A DNA stretch of 5,932 bases from Planctomycetota bacterium (GTDB lineage: Bacteria > Planctomycetota > UBA1135 > UBA2386), in contig JAEYTU010000508.1 in the NCBI GenBank assembly GCA_023433825.1, positions 1 to 5,932 of the forward strand, read 5' to 3'. Shown here one piece after another: positions 1-5,932 of this stretch. The notes beneath the pieces were generated by a model. It saw only the letters and a program-made list of their open reading frames with translations, did no database searches and was not told the DNA's origin. Within the stretch, counting starts at the first letter, position 1; every line of letters begins with the position of its first letter. Both the position numbers and the translations under genes were made by a program.

Positions 1-87
1 GCCGACAGCAGGGCGGATGTGCGAACCATGATTCGATGCAGGGCGGCGACCGAGCGATGCGACGGCGGCGACTCGCCGTCCAGGAAT

Positions 88-122
88 TTGGAGCAACGAG
101 GCGGAGGAGTATAGCCTCCCGC
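88..122 (+). promoter_or_regulatory. Weak candidate promoter or hairpin upstream of the lipoprotein gene
   Basis: The 144 bases before the lipoprotein gene hold one small AT-richer patch. TTGGAG (88-93) and TATAGC (110-115) are 16 bases apart and weakly resemble sigma-70 -35 and -10 boxes. Only TTG and TATA match consensus. The same place can fold as a hairpin: GCGGAGG (101-107) pairs with CCTCC plus GC (115-119 and 121-122, one bulged C), with a 7-base loop. The two readings compete, and neither is strong. Confidence 0.2.
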
Positions 123-144
123 GTTTCGACGATTTCCACCGCCG

Positions 145-798
145 ATGCCGCACCGCGTTCGCACGCTCCTTCCACTGTTGCTGGCGGTTCCGTTGTCGAG
201 CGGTCTGTCGAGTTGCTGCGCCCTCGCCTCGCTGTGGTGTGGACCGGATCGGTCCCGCTGGGTCGACCGGACGTTCCGCACGCCGGAGTCGGCCGTCGAC
301 ACGTTCCTCGAGTCCGCGCGGCGCGACGACGCCGAGACGGCGTGGCGGTGTCTGAGCCGCGGCTTCAAGGAGCGGTCGGGACTGACGAATCGGATCGCGG
401 CAGAGGTGGCCTGGCAGAAGCTGCGTGAGGACAACCCCGCACTCCACCTGCTCGGCGACGCGCAACGCACCGGCACGACGATGGTGAACCCGGATCGGGC
501 GCGCGTCGCGCTGACCGTCCACGGGCGCGCGCTCGAGATCGAGTTGGTGCGCTTCCCGTTCGTCTACCTCGCCTACCGCGATCCGGAGGACGGCGCGACG
601 ATCCCGACCTCGAAGGTGCTCCCGGGGAGCCTCGCCTCGGTGTTGCGACTTCCCGACGGCGAGACGCGCGACGACGTCCAGATCTCGTTCCGGCTCGAGG
701 ACCTACCCGAAGGTCTCGACCCGGCGGACGTCGAACTCGCGAGTGCAGGTCACGAGTGGCGGATCGATCAGGTCACGCCCCGGGAATCCGGGACGTGA
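145..798 (+). CDS. Predicted lipoprotein of unknown function
   Basis: The 217-residue product has a lipoprotein-type N-terminus: basic residues (H3, R4, R6), a hydrophobic stretch at about residues 8-20, and a lipobox L-S-S-C with the candidate lipidated cysteine at C24, followed at once by C25. The mature part is soluble. Residues 43-70 (TPESAVDTFLESARRDD and onward to C69) resemble the opening helices of NTF2-like or SnoaL-like small domains, which would suit a cell-envelope binding protein; this is inference from pattern, not a recognised family. The ATG at 145 is the first start after an in-frame TAG at 112-114. No Shine-Dalgarno site lies at a useful distance. The GGAGG at 103-107 is 37 bases away. 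It is the only rightward gene and converges on the coiled-coil gene, 27 bases from that gene's stop. I do not recognise a specific function. The signal sequence and length make it a real gene with fair confidence. Confidence 0.75.
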   Translation: MPHRVRTLLPLLLAVPLSSGLSSCCALASLWCGPDRSRWVDRTFRTPESAVDTFLESARRDDAETAWRCLSRGFKERSGLTNRIAAEVAWQKLREDNPALHLLGDAQRTGTTMVNPDRARVALTVHGRALEIELVRFPFVYLAYRDPEDGATIPTSKVLPGSLASVLRLPDGETRDDVQISFRLEDLPEGLDPADVELASAGHEWRIDQVTPRESGT

Positions 799-822
799 CC
801 TCGATCGCGCGGGCCTCTCGCT

Positions 823-851
823 CCGTCAGCGTCCGCGTGGCGCGCTGACGG
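823..851. terminator. Inverted repeat at a convergent gene junction, possible bidirectional terminator
   Basis: CCGTCAGCG (823-831) and CGCTGACGG (843-851) are a perfect 9-bp inverted repeat around an 11-base loop, extendable by one G-T pair. It begins 25 bases after the stop of the rightward lipoprotein gene. It also overlaps the stop codon (826-828) and last codons of the leftward coiled-coil gene. The position suits a shared transcription end. No T-run follows on either strand, so it is not a classic intrinsic terminator. A chance repeat in GC-rich coding sequence is possible. Confidence 0.35.
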
Positions 852-1701
852 TCGCGGTCGCCCGCGTCGTCGACGCTGCCTCCGGAGCGATCCGTTCGGT
901 GCTCTCGGCGGCAACGGTGTCGTTCTCGGCGAAGTAGCGTTCGATCTGACCGACGACGTCGACGACGGCCGCGGGTGTCGTCTCGATCCCGGCGCCGAAG
1001 TACATGTCGTCGGCGATCATCTTCTGCGCGACGTCGAGCCGGTTCTTGACCTCGGCGAGCAGCTCCTTCGCCTTCGACAGCGCCGAGTCGTCGAGATCGA
1101 ACCGGATCGAGCCAGCCGCCAGCGCATCGATCTGCGCCTTCTGCGTCTTCATCGTCGCGATCAGATCCTCCAGACGGGCCTTCTCGCTGCGGACCGCATC
1201 GAGCTTCTCGCGCGCCGCCGACAGCGCGATCTCCTGATGCTGGATCAGCGCCCGCTTGCCGCGCAGCAGTTCGGTGTTGTTGCGATGGTTTTGCAGCGTG
1301 CGCTCGAGATCCAGCTCGACGCGCTGACGGGACATCGGGCGGCCGGCGAGGCGGATGTCGGGCTTCGTCTCGGCGGTCAGCCACGCCGCGCCGTGCTTGA
1401 GCTTCTGTTCCGACGTGCCGACCGACTTCTCGAGTCGCTCGACGTCGGTGCGAAGGTTGTCGAGGTTCACTTCTGCCTGGGCGACGTCGCGCTTGCAGCC
1501 GAGGATCTGCGGCTCGATGTCGCGGATCAGTCGCTCGGCGCGCTTCAGCTCGAACTCGACCGGCACTTGGCCGCGCACCGAGTCGCGCACGGAGCCCGCC
1601 ATCGTCGTGAAGTAGCTGAACAAGCCGTCACCGAACACGAACCAACCGGCAGCACTCGCGGTCACGACCCCGATCAGGGTCCACTTGACGAGCTTCAACA
1701 T
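826..1701 (-). CDS. Membrane-anchored coiled-coil protein of a planctomycete-type family, function unknown
   Basis: The 291-residue product begins MLKLVKW and has one hydrophobic segment (about residues 7-24), best read as an N-terminal membrane anchor or uncleaved signal. It then has VPVEFELKRAE (46-56) and long charged helices typical of coiled coil (about 50-103 and 126-192). A third helical stretch rich in K and E follows (207-230). The C-terminal tail (262-291) is low in complexity, rich in A, T, S and R. From memory, the opening and the VPVEFEL pattern match a conserved hypothetical family of Planctomycetota. The shape is PspA-like, but I see no proof of kinship. I chose the ATG at 1699-1701 because it has its own GGAG (1709-1712) seven bases upstream and matches remembered homologues. 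A GTG at 1759-1761 would add 20 residues. It is the last gene leftward, separated from purD by a structured 129-base leader, so it may be expressed separately. Confidence 0.85.
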   Translation of the reverse strand: MLKLVKWTLIGVVTASAAGWFVFGDGLFSYFTTMAGSVRDSVRGQVPVEFELKRAERLIRDIEPQILGCKRDVAQAEVNLDNLRTDVERLEKSVGTSEQKLKHGAAWLTAETKPDIRLAGRPMSRQRVELDLERTLQNHRNNTELLRGKRALIQHQEIALSAAREKLDAVRSEKARLEDLIATMKTQKAQIDALAAGSIRFDLDDSALSKAKELLAEVKNRLDVAQKMIADDMYFGAGIETTPAAVVDVVGQIERYFAENDTVAAESTERIAPEAASTTRATATVSAPRGR

Positions 1702-1721
1702 GTCTGTTCTCCGAAGGGGTT

Positions 1722-1787
1722 GCGAATCTGCGAGCCGGGTCACGGCTCCGTCGTCTCCCACATCGCGACACCTCCGGAAAGATTCGC
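1722..1787 (-). promoter_or_regulatory. Structured leader of the coiled-coil gene
   Basis: In the leftward transcript an 8-bp inverted repeat, GCGAATCT (1787-1780) and AGATTCGC (1729-1722), encloses a GGAGG site, the 7-codon ORF and an inner hairpin. The inner hairpin is GAGCCG (1748-1743) and CGGCTC (1737-1732) with a 5-base loop. The main start codon at 1701 and its GGAG lie just outside this structure. The arrangement could link translation of the short ORF to access to the main start, which is inference. I did not identify any known riboswitch consensus or a promoter in the 129-base gap (1702-1830). Confidence 0.3.
1740..1763 (-). CDS. Possible 7-residue upstream ORF (leader peptide) before the coiled-coil gene
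   Basis: Leftward ATG at 1761-1763 opens the seven-residue ORF MWETTEP, which ends at TGA (1740-1742). GGAGG (1771-1775) lies seven bases upstream, the best ribosome binding site I noticed in the window. The stop codon falls in the loop of a 6-bp hairpin. An alternative use of the same GGAGG is the overlapping GTG at 1759-1761, which is in frame with the coiled-coil gene and would extend that protein by 20 residues. No amino-acid run of the kind seen in attenuation peptides is present. Confidence 0.3.
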   Translation of the reverse strand: MWETTEP

Positions 1788-1830
1788 TGCGAGTTCCGTT
1801 CGACCGCGGATCGCACGCGTTCGGGGGCCG

Positions 1831-3099
1831 CTAGCCGCGTCCGCCGATGTCCTTGCGGTACTGCATGCCGGTGAACTCGATCCCTTCGAGCGCCGCGTAG
1901 GCCTTGGTGCGTGCCTCGCTGAGGTTGGCACCGAGCGCCGTCACCGACAGCACGCGCCCACCCGACGTCAGCACCTCGTTCCCGCGCCGCTCGGTCCCGG
2001 CATGGAACACCTGAACGTCGTCCGACGCCGCGACGCCATCGAGGCCGCGGATCACGTAGCCCTTCTTGTAGTCACCCGGATAGCCGCCGCTGGCAGCGAC
2101 GACGCAGACCGCGGCGCGGGAGTCGAACTGCGGCGCTTCGAGCTGATCGAGGGTTCCCTCGGCCGCGTGCAGCAACAACGGCAGCAGATCCGAACGCAGC
2201 CGCATCAGCAGCGGTTGTGTCTCTGGATCGCCGAGCCGGCAGTTGAACTCGAGGACGCGCGGCCCCCCCGACGTCAGCATCAACCCGGCGTACAGGAAGC
2301 CCCGGAACGGTCGCTCCTCCCGGTTCATCGCGTGGATCGCCGGGAACAGGACCTGGTTCTCGATCTGCCGCTGCGTGCGGTGGCCGAGCGTCGGCACCGG
2401 CGAGTAGGCACCCATCCCGCCGGTGTTCGGGCCCTTGTCACCGTCGAACACGGCCTTGTGGTCGCGCGCCGCTTCGAGCGGAACGATCGTCTTGCCGTCG
2501 GTCAGCACCATCACCGACAGCTCCTCGCCGACCAGCGTCTCCTCGAGGACGACGACGCGGCCGGCATCGCCGAAGCGCCGCTGCTCCATCGCCGCGCGCA
2601 CGGCGACCTTCGCCTCCTCGTGCGACTTCGACAACGTCACGCCCTTGCCGGCCGCCAGCCCCGACGCCTTGACGACGATCGGCCCCTCGGTCCGGTTGTC
2701 GAGGAACGCGAACGCCTGCGGCATGTCCTCGAACGTCCACGAGCCCGGCGACGGGATGCGATGCCGCCGACACAGTTCCCGCGCGAACGCCTTGCTGCCT
2801 TCGATCTCCGCTGCGGCCTTCGTCGGTCCGAAGATCCGCAACCCTGCCGCCTGGAAGCGATCGACGATGCCTTGGCACAGCGGTTCCTCGGGACCGACCA
2901 CCGTCAGGTCGATCGACTGTTCCTTCGCGAACCGCACGAGTCCGTCGAGATCGTTCTGCGCGATGTCGACGCAATCGGCGATGCCGGCGATCCCGGCATT
3001 GCCGGGCGCACAGAACAGGCGGGTCAGCAACGGCGACTTCCGCAGTTTCCAGCACAGCGCGTGCTCGCGACCGCCGCCGCCGACGACGAGAACCTTCAT
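1831..3099 (-). CDS. purD: Phosphoribosylamine-glycine ligase (GAR synthetase)
   Basis: PurD joins glycine to 5-phosphoribosylamine using ATP, giving glycinamide ribonucleotide, the second step of purine synthesis in the cytoplasm. The 422-residue length is normal (about 430 in E. coli). Domains in order: an N-terminal domain starting MKVLVVGGGGREHAL (1-15); an ATP-grasp region with the K144-ASGLAAGKGV nucleotide loop and DHK (213-215); GPNTGGMGAYSP (223-234); the family signature RLGDPETQ (288-295); and a C-terminal domain ending near GMQYRKD (411-417). The signature and ATP-grasp motifs I checked look intact, so the enzyme should be active. The ATG at 3097-3099 gives the standard PurD N-terminus. 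The open frame continues far upstream, but only as an arginine-rich shadow of the methyltransferase gene. No clear Shine-Dalgarno site precedes the ATG. The gene begins 32 bases after the methyltransferase stop, so co-transcription is likely. No other purine gene is in view. Confidence 0.98.
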   Translation of the reverse strand: MKVLVVGGGGREHALCWKLRKSPLLTRLFCAPGNAGIAGIADCVDIAQNDLDGLVRFAKEQSIDLTVVGPEEPLCQGIVDRFQAAGLRIFGPTKAAAEIEGSKAFARELCRRHRIPSPGSWTFEDMPQAFAFLDNRTEGPIVVKASGLAAGKGVTLSKSHEEAKVAVRAAMEQRRFGDAGRVVVLEETLVGEELSVMVLTDGKTIVPLEAARDHKAVFDGDKGPNTGGMGAYSPVPTLGHRTQRQIENQVLFPAIHAMNREERPFRGFLYAGLMLTSGGPRVLEFNCRLGDPETQPLLMRLRSDLLPLLLHAAEGTLDQLEAPQFDSRAAVCVVAASGGYPGDYKKGYVIRGLDGVAASDDVQVFHAGTERRGNEVLTSGGRVLSVTALGANLSEARTKAYAALEGIEFTGMQYRKDIGGRG

Positions 3100-3131
3100 C
3101 CGTCGGACGATGGAGCAGCCGTCGATCCCGG

Positions 3132-3920
3132 TCAAGCGCGCCGATAGAGGCCGATCAGGCACGCTTCGGGGTAGCCGAGCCCGATCCATCGCATCGCGCG
3201 CCACGCCGACAACTCGAGCCACTGACCGATCCGGAACTGCGCCAACGTTCGGCAGTCGTCGACACGCGCGAATCGCTCCTCGACGAACCCACCCGCGCGG
3301 AGCAGCGCGTCGAGTCGGCGGCGCGTGTTCATCCGGAACGCCGTCGCGAACGTGTCCTTCGCATGCGTCCCCCACAGCAAGCGCTTGATCGGTTGATGCA
3401 ACGCGAACGGCACGATGCTCGTCACGAGCGGCACCGGCGACCACCGATCGACCGTGTAGACGACGACGTGGCCGCCGGCGACGACCGAACGCGCGAGCGC
3501 GGCGACGACGCGATCCGGTTCGGTGACGTGCTCGGCGACCATCCGCATCGTCACCAGGTCGAACGGCTCGGCCGGCGCGTAGTCGTCGAATCGCAGTGCG
3601 ACGCGCTCGTGGACGAACGGGTTCTCGTCGAGCGTCGCGTCCGGATCGACGCCGACGAGTCGGCGGCAGCGATCGGCCAGCACCCGCGCGAGCGGGCGAT
3701 TGCTCGGGAACAGTTCGCGCCCGCACCCGACGTCGAGCCAACGCGTCGTCGGTCCGACGAGTTGATCGACGAGTGCCTCGTAGTGCTCGTCGGGATTGAA
3801 GTGACGAAACCGCGCGCGCATCGCCGGCGCCCAGCCGAGCTCGCCGGGCGGGCCGTACTTCATCGCGAAGATCGCCTGCAGCGCCGCGGGCGTCAGTCCG
3901 AGACGTTCGGCTGCGTTCAC
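3132..3920 (-). CDS. Class I SAM-dependent methyltransferase
   Basis: The 262-residue protein has a Rossmann-type methyltransferase core. Motif I is WLDVGCGREL (61-70), the acidic end of the second strand is GVDPD (90-94), FDLVTMRMVAEH (120-131) marks the fourth strand, and AGGHVVVYTV (148-157) the fifth. A hydrophobic stretch (163-174) follows, then DTFATAFRMNT (189-199). From memory, the latter resembles a D-x-F-x-T-x-[YF]-R-x-N-T motif in methyltransferases found near polysaccharide genes, so a glycan or lipid substrate is possible but unproven. I chose the GTG at 3918-3920 because it overlaps the reductase stop as GTGA, a usual sign of translational coupling, and no Shine-Dalgarno site is visible. 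A GTG at 3942-3944 would add eight residues. The product is likely cytoplasmic, perhaps membrane-associated. Fold assignment is firm, but the substrate is unknown. Confidence 0.86.
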   Translation of the reverse strand: MNAAERLGLTPAALQAIFAMKYGPPGELGWAPAMRARFRHFNPDEHYEALVDQLVGPTTRWLDVGCGRELFPSNRPLARVLADRCRRLVGVDPDATLDENPFVHERVALRFDDYAPAEPFDLVTMRMVAEHVTEPDRVVAALARSVVAGGHVVVYTVDRWSPVPLVTSIVPFALHQPIKRLLWGTHAKDTFATAFRMNTRRRLDALLRAGGFVEERFARVDDCRTLAQFRIGQWLELSAWRAMRWIGLGYPEACLIGLYRRA

Positions 3921-4870
3921 TGGGCGGGGAAGATCGCGTCCCACGCGCTCCGCAGTTCCGGCGTGACGGCGACGTCGATCGCCTTCACGTTGTCCTGGAG
4001 CTGCGCCACGCTCGTCGCACCGACGATGACGCTGGCGACTCCGGCGTGAGCGAGGCAGAACGCGAGCGCCGACTGCGCAGCGGTGTGGCCGTGCTTCTTC
4101 GCCAGTTCGACGAGTCGTTGCGCCTGCGCGAGTCGCTGCGGCTCCATGTAGCGCCCGATGAACTGGTTGATCCGAGGATCGGCCGCGCGCGAACCGGACG
4201 GCGGTTGCTCACCGACGCGGTACTTGCCGGTCAACGCGCCCTGCGCGAGCGGCGAGTAGACGATCAAGCCGAGTCCGGCGCGCTCACAAGCCGGCGCGAC
4301 GGCGGCCTCGATGCCGCGTTCGAACAGGTTGTAGACCGGTTGGTTCGAGACCGGCGACGCGTAGCCGGCAGCACGACACAGCGCGTCGACCTCGGCGATG
4401 GCCTCGGCCGGCCACTGACTGACGCCCCAGTAGAGGACCTTCCCGGCGCGGATCAGATCGTCGAACGCGCGCGCCGTTTCCTCGAGCGGGACCTCGGGGT
4501 CGTGCCGATGGCATTGATAGACGTCGAGGTAGTCGGTCCGCAGACGGCGCAAACTGCGATGCAACGACTCGTGGACGTGCTTGCGCGACAGACCGCGGTC
4601 GTTGACGTCGTCGCTCATCGGGAAGAAGCACTTGCTCGCGACGACGAGATGCTCGCGGCGAAGTCCGGTCAGAACGGCGCCGAGCGCCGACTCCGCTTCG
4701 CCGCGGTTGTAGACGTCGGCCGTGTCGAACAGGTTGATCCCGAGGTCGCGCGCGGCGTGGACGAGATCGTGACTGCGCTTCTCGTCGATCGAGTTGCCGA
4801 CGGTCAGCCAGGTGCCGAGGCTGACCGCACTGACCTTCAGTCCGCTCCGACCGAGTCTTCGGTACTGCAT
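3917..4870 (-). CDS. Aldo/keto reductase, Kv-beta-like (AKR6-type)
   Basis: The 317-residue protein is a full-length NADPH-dependent aldo/keto reductase with the (beta/alpha)8 barrel layout; such cytoplasmic enzymes reduce aldehydes and ketones. The catalytic tetrad is visible: D49 in FDTADVY, Y54, K80 in ASKCFF and H121 in YQCHRHD. Cofactor-site elements include YSPLAQGALTGKY (205-217) and VIVGATSVAQLQDN (281-294). The stretch RGLSRKHVHESL (92-103) and the region around YWGVSQW (147-153) closely recall, from memory, the beta subunits of voltage-gated potassium channels and their bacterial relatives. The Kv-beta active-site Asn is His here, as in typical reductases. The ATG at 4868-4870 gives the family start MQYRRLGRSGLKVS. 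No Shine-Dalgarno site is seen. It follows ccoG by 33 bases and overlaps the methyltransferase start by 4 bases, so it sits mid-operon. The exact substrate cannot be told from sequence. Confidence 0.94.
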   Translation of the reverse strand: MQYRRLGRSGLKVSAVSLGTWLTVGNSIDEKRSHDLVHAARDLGINLFDTADVYNRGEAESALGAVLTGLRREHLVVASKCFFPMSDDVNDRGLSRKHVHESLHRSLRRLRTDYLDVYQCHRHDPEVPLEETARAFDDLIRAGKVLYWGVSQWPAEAIAEVDALCRAAGYASPVSNQPVYNLFERGIEAAVAPACERAGLGLIVYSPLAQGALTGKYRVGEQPPSGSRAADPRINQFIGRYMEPQRLAQAQRLVELAKKHGHTAAQSALAFCLAHAGVASVIVGATSVAQLQDNVKAIDVAVTPELRSAWDAIFPAQ

Positions 4871-4903
4871 TCGCGCGGACGTTACGGCGCGGGTCGCAGT
4901 CGA

Positions 4904-5932
4904 TCACCAACCGTCCGGTGCGAAGAGCTGGGCGTGGACCGTGCGCGTCAGCGTCCGTCCGGACGCCGTCACTCCTGTCACGACGATCGGCACGCGCTCG
5001 CCGCGGCGGAACGCACGCCGTTCGACGGTCAGGAACACCGGGACCCGGATGTCGCGCAGCGTCTCCAGCGTCAGCGTCGGAGTCGCGACGATTGCCGTCA
5101 GCCCGTCGTGCAGCGTCGGTTCGATCGTGAACGTGACCGTCTCCGGCTGCTTGTTGACGATGTGCAGCACGAACGGGTTGCGGGCCGTGTCGCCGGACAG
5201 CACGTACGGCGCACCCTGCTGACGGACGAGATTCGACTCGAACGGTGTCCGCCCGACGGCCGCGAACGTGAACACGGTCACGCCGACCAGCAGCAGCACG
5301 GCGTAGGCGAACAGGCGTGGACGCACGAAGCGACGAGGCTGACGTTCGATGCCGTTCTGCGAGTCGTAGCGGATCAACCCGATCGGCCGGCCGACCTTGG
5401 TCATCACGTCGTCGCACGCGTCGATGCAGTTCGCGCAGCCGATGCACTCCAACTGCGTGCCGTTGCGGATGTCGATCCCGGTCGGACAGACGGCGACGCA
5501 ACGGAAGCAGTCGATGCAGTCCCCCTTGTCGCCCTCGGTGTAGCGACCGCGCGGTTCGCCGCGCGTCGTGTCGTAGGCGACGTTGATCGTGTCGCGGTCG
5601 TACAGCGCACCCTGCAGCCGTCCGTACGGACACAACACGATGCAGAGCTGCTCGCGGAACCACGCGAAGTTGAAGTAGAGGATCGCCGTGAACACCCAGA
5701 CGAACACGAACGCCGTCCAGTGCGCGGTCGGCGGACTGACGACGGCGAGCACGAGTTCCTCGACCGGCATGAAGTAGCCGAGGAACGTGTGACTCAGCGC
5801 CAGCGAGACGAGCAGGAACGCGAGCCACTTGCCGCCGCGACGCAGCGTCTTGTTCAGGTTCCACGGCGACGCGTCGAGGTGTCGACGCTGCGGAGCCGAG
5901 CCCTCGATCCATCGCTCGATCCGGCGATAGAC
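4904..5932 (-). CDS. ccoG: Cytochrome c oxidase accessory protein CcoG (FixG/RdxA), 5' end outside the window
   Basis: CcoG is a membrane iron-sulfur protein needed for cbb3-type oxidase assembly, reported to reduce Cu(II) for delivery to the oxidase. The frame is open to the window edge, giving 342 residues; the family is about 470 long, so roughly the first quarter is missing. Residue numbers here count from the window edge. Visible parts: WNLNKTLRRGGKWL (24-37); membrane segments at about 36-54, 72-90 and 206-224; the conserved CIVLCPYGR (97-105), a CxxxCP site linked to copper; two 4Fe-4S motifs, CIDCFRCVAVCP (139-150) and CIGCANCIDAC (163-173), all eight cysteines present; and a C-terminal Ig-like domain (about 225-342). 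An internal ATG at 5768-5770 is not the start, because conserved CcoG sequence continues upstream of it. An aldo/keto reductase follows after 33 bases. ccoH, ccoI and ccoS, the usual downstream partners, are absent there; the oxidase genes themselves may lie beyond the right edge. Confidence 0.96.
   Translation of the reverse strand, partial: VYRRIERWIEGSAPQRRHLDASPWNLNKTLRRGGKWLAFLLVSLALSHTFLGYFMPVEELVLAVVSPPTAHWTAFVFVWVFTAILYFNFAWFREQLCIVLCPYGRLQGALYDRDTINVAYDTTRGEPRGRYTEGDKGDCIDCFRCVAVCPTGIDIRNGTQLECIGCANCIDACDDVMTKVGRPIGLIRYDSQNGIERQPRRFVRPRLFAYAVLLLVGVTVFTFAAVGRTPFESNLVRQQGAPYVLSGDTARNPFVLHIVNKQPETVTFTIEPTLHDGLTAIVATPTLTLETLRDIRVPVFLTVERRAFRRGERVPIVVTGVTASGRTLTRTVHAQLFAPDGW

Noticed and set aside
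1..29. Possible start of a divergent leftward gene, ATG at 27-29 reading MVRTSALLS off the left edge
   Set aside because: Only nine codons are visible, with no Shine-Dalgarno site. The start of a signal peptide is possible but cannot be supported.
36..428. A 130-codon + strand frame overlapping the lipoprotein gene
   Set aside because: Its product is arginine-rich without motifs, while the overlapping frame from 145 has a signal peptide and lipobox.
1702..1761. 20-residue N-terminal extension of the coiled-coil protein from the GTG at 1759-1761
   Set aside because: Not excluded, but not preferred: the ATG at 1701 has its own GGAG at good spacing, leads straight into the membrane segment, and matches remembered homologues. 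The extension is polar and would precede the anchor.
1237..3147. A 636-codon open frame on the + strand
   Set aside because: It runs antisense across purD and the coiled-coil gene. The product is rich in R, H, A and D with no recognisable motif, as expected from GC-rich codon usage removing stops on the opposite strand.
3100..3741. Upstream extension of the purD frame
   Set aside because: The extra residues are an off-frame reading of the methyltransferase gene. PurD homologues start at the MKVLVVGGGG block, at 3099.
4284..5912. A 542-codon open frame on the - strand
   Set aside because: It is an off-frame shadow of ccoG and the reductase, arginine-rich and without motifs. Both true genes in this stretch have clear catalytic or metal-binding residues in their own frames.

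Overview
The window is GC-rich (about two thirds G+C by eye) and fully bacterial in style: tightly packed genes, GTG and ATG starts, and few strong Shine-Dalgarno sites. The best taxonomic clue is the coiled-coil membrane protein at 826-1701. From memory, its N-terminal pattern (MLKLVKW, then VPVEFELKRA) matches a family I know only from Planctomycetota. I therefore infer a high-GC planctomycete, without any database check.

Layout: one rightward gene (145-798), a predicted lipoprotein of unknown function, faces a leftward block that fills the rest of the window. Read in the direction of transcription, from the right edge, that block is: ccoG (4904 to beyond 5932, 5' end outside the window), a Kv-beta-like aldo/keto reductase (3917-4870), a class I SAM-dependent methyltransferase (3132-3920), purD (1831-3099), a structured 129-base gap (1702-1830), and the coiled-coil protein gene (826-1701). 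The two facing genes stop 27 bases apart, and a perfect 9-bp inverted repeat lies at their junction.

The first four leftward genes are spaced like an operon: gaps of 33 and 32 bases, and a 4-base GTGA overlap between the reductase and the methyltransferase. They do not form an obvious pathway. CcoG serves cbb3-type cytochrome oxidase assembly, PurD is the second step of purine synthesis, and the substrates of the reductase and the methyltransferase cannot be read from sequence. The usual partners of ccoG (ccoH, ccoI, ccoS) are not downstream of it.

The most unusual non-coding feature is the leader of the coiled-coil gene. It holds a strong GGAGG site in front of a possible 7-codon upstream ORF, with a small hairpin over that ORF's stop codon, all enclosed by an 8-bp inverted repeat. 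I found no RNA genes, mobile elements, CRISPR arrays or origins, and no convincing new multi-gene system.
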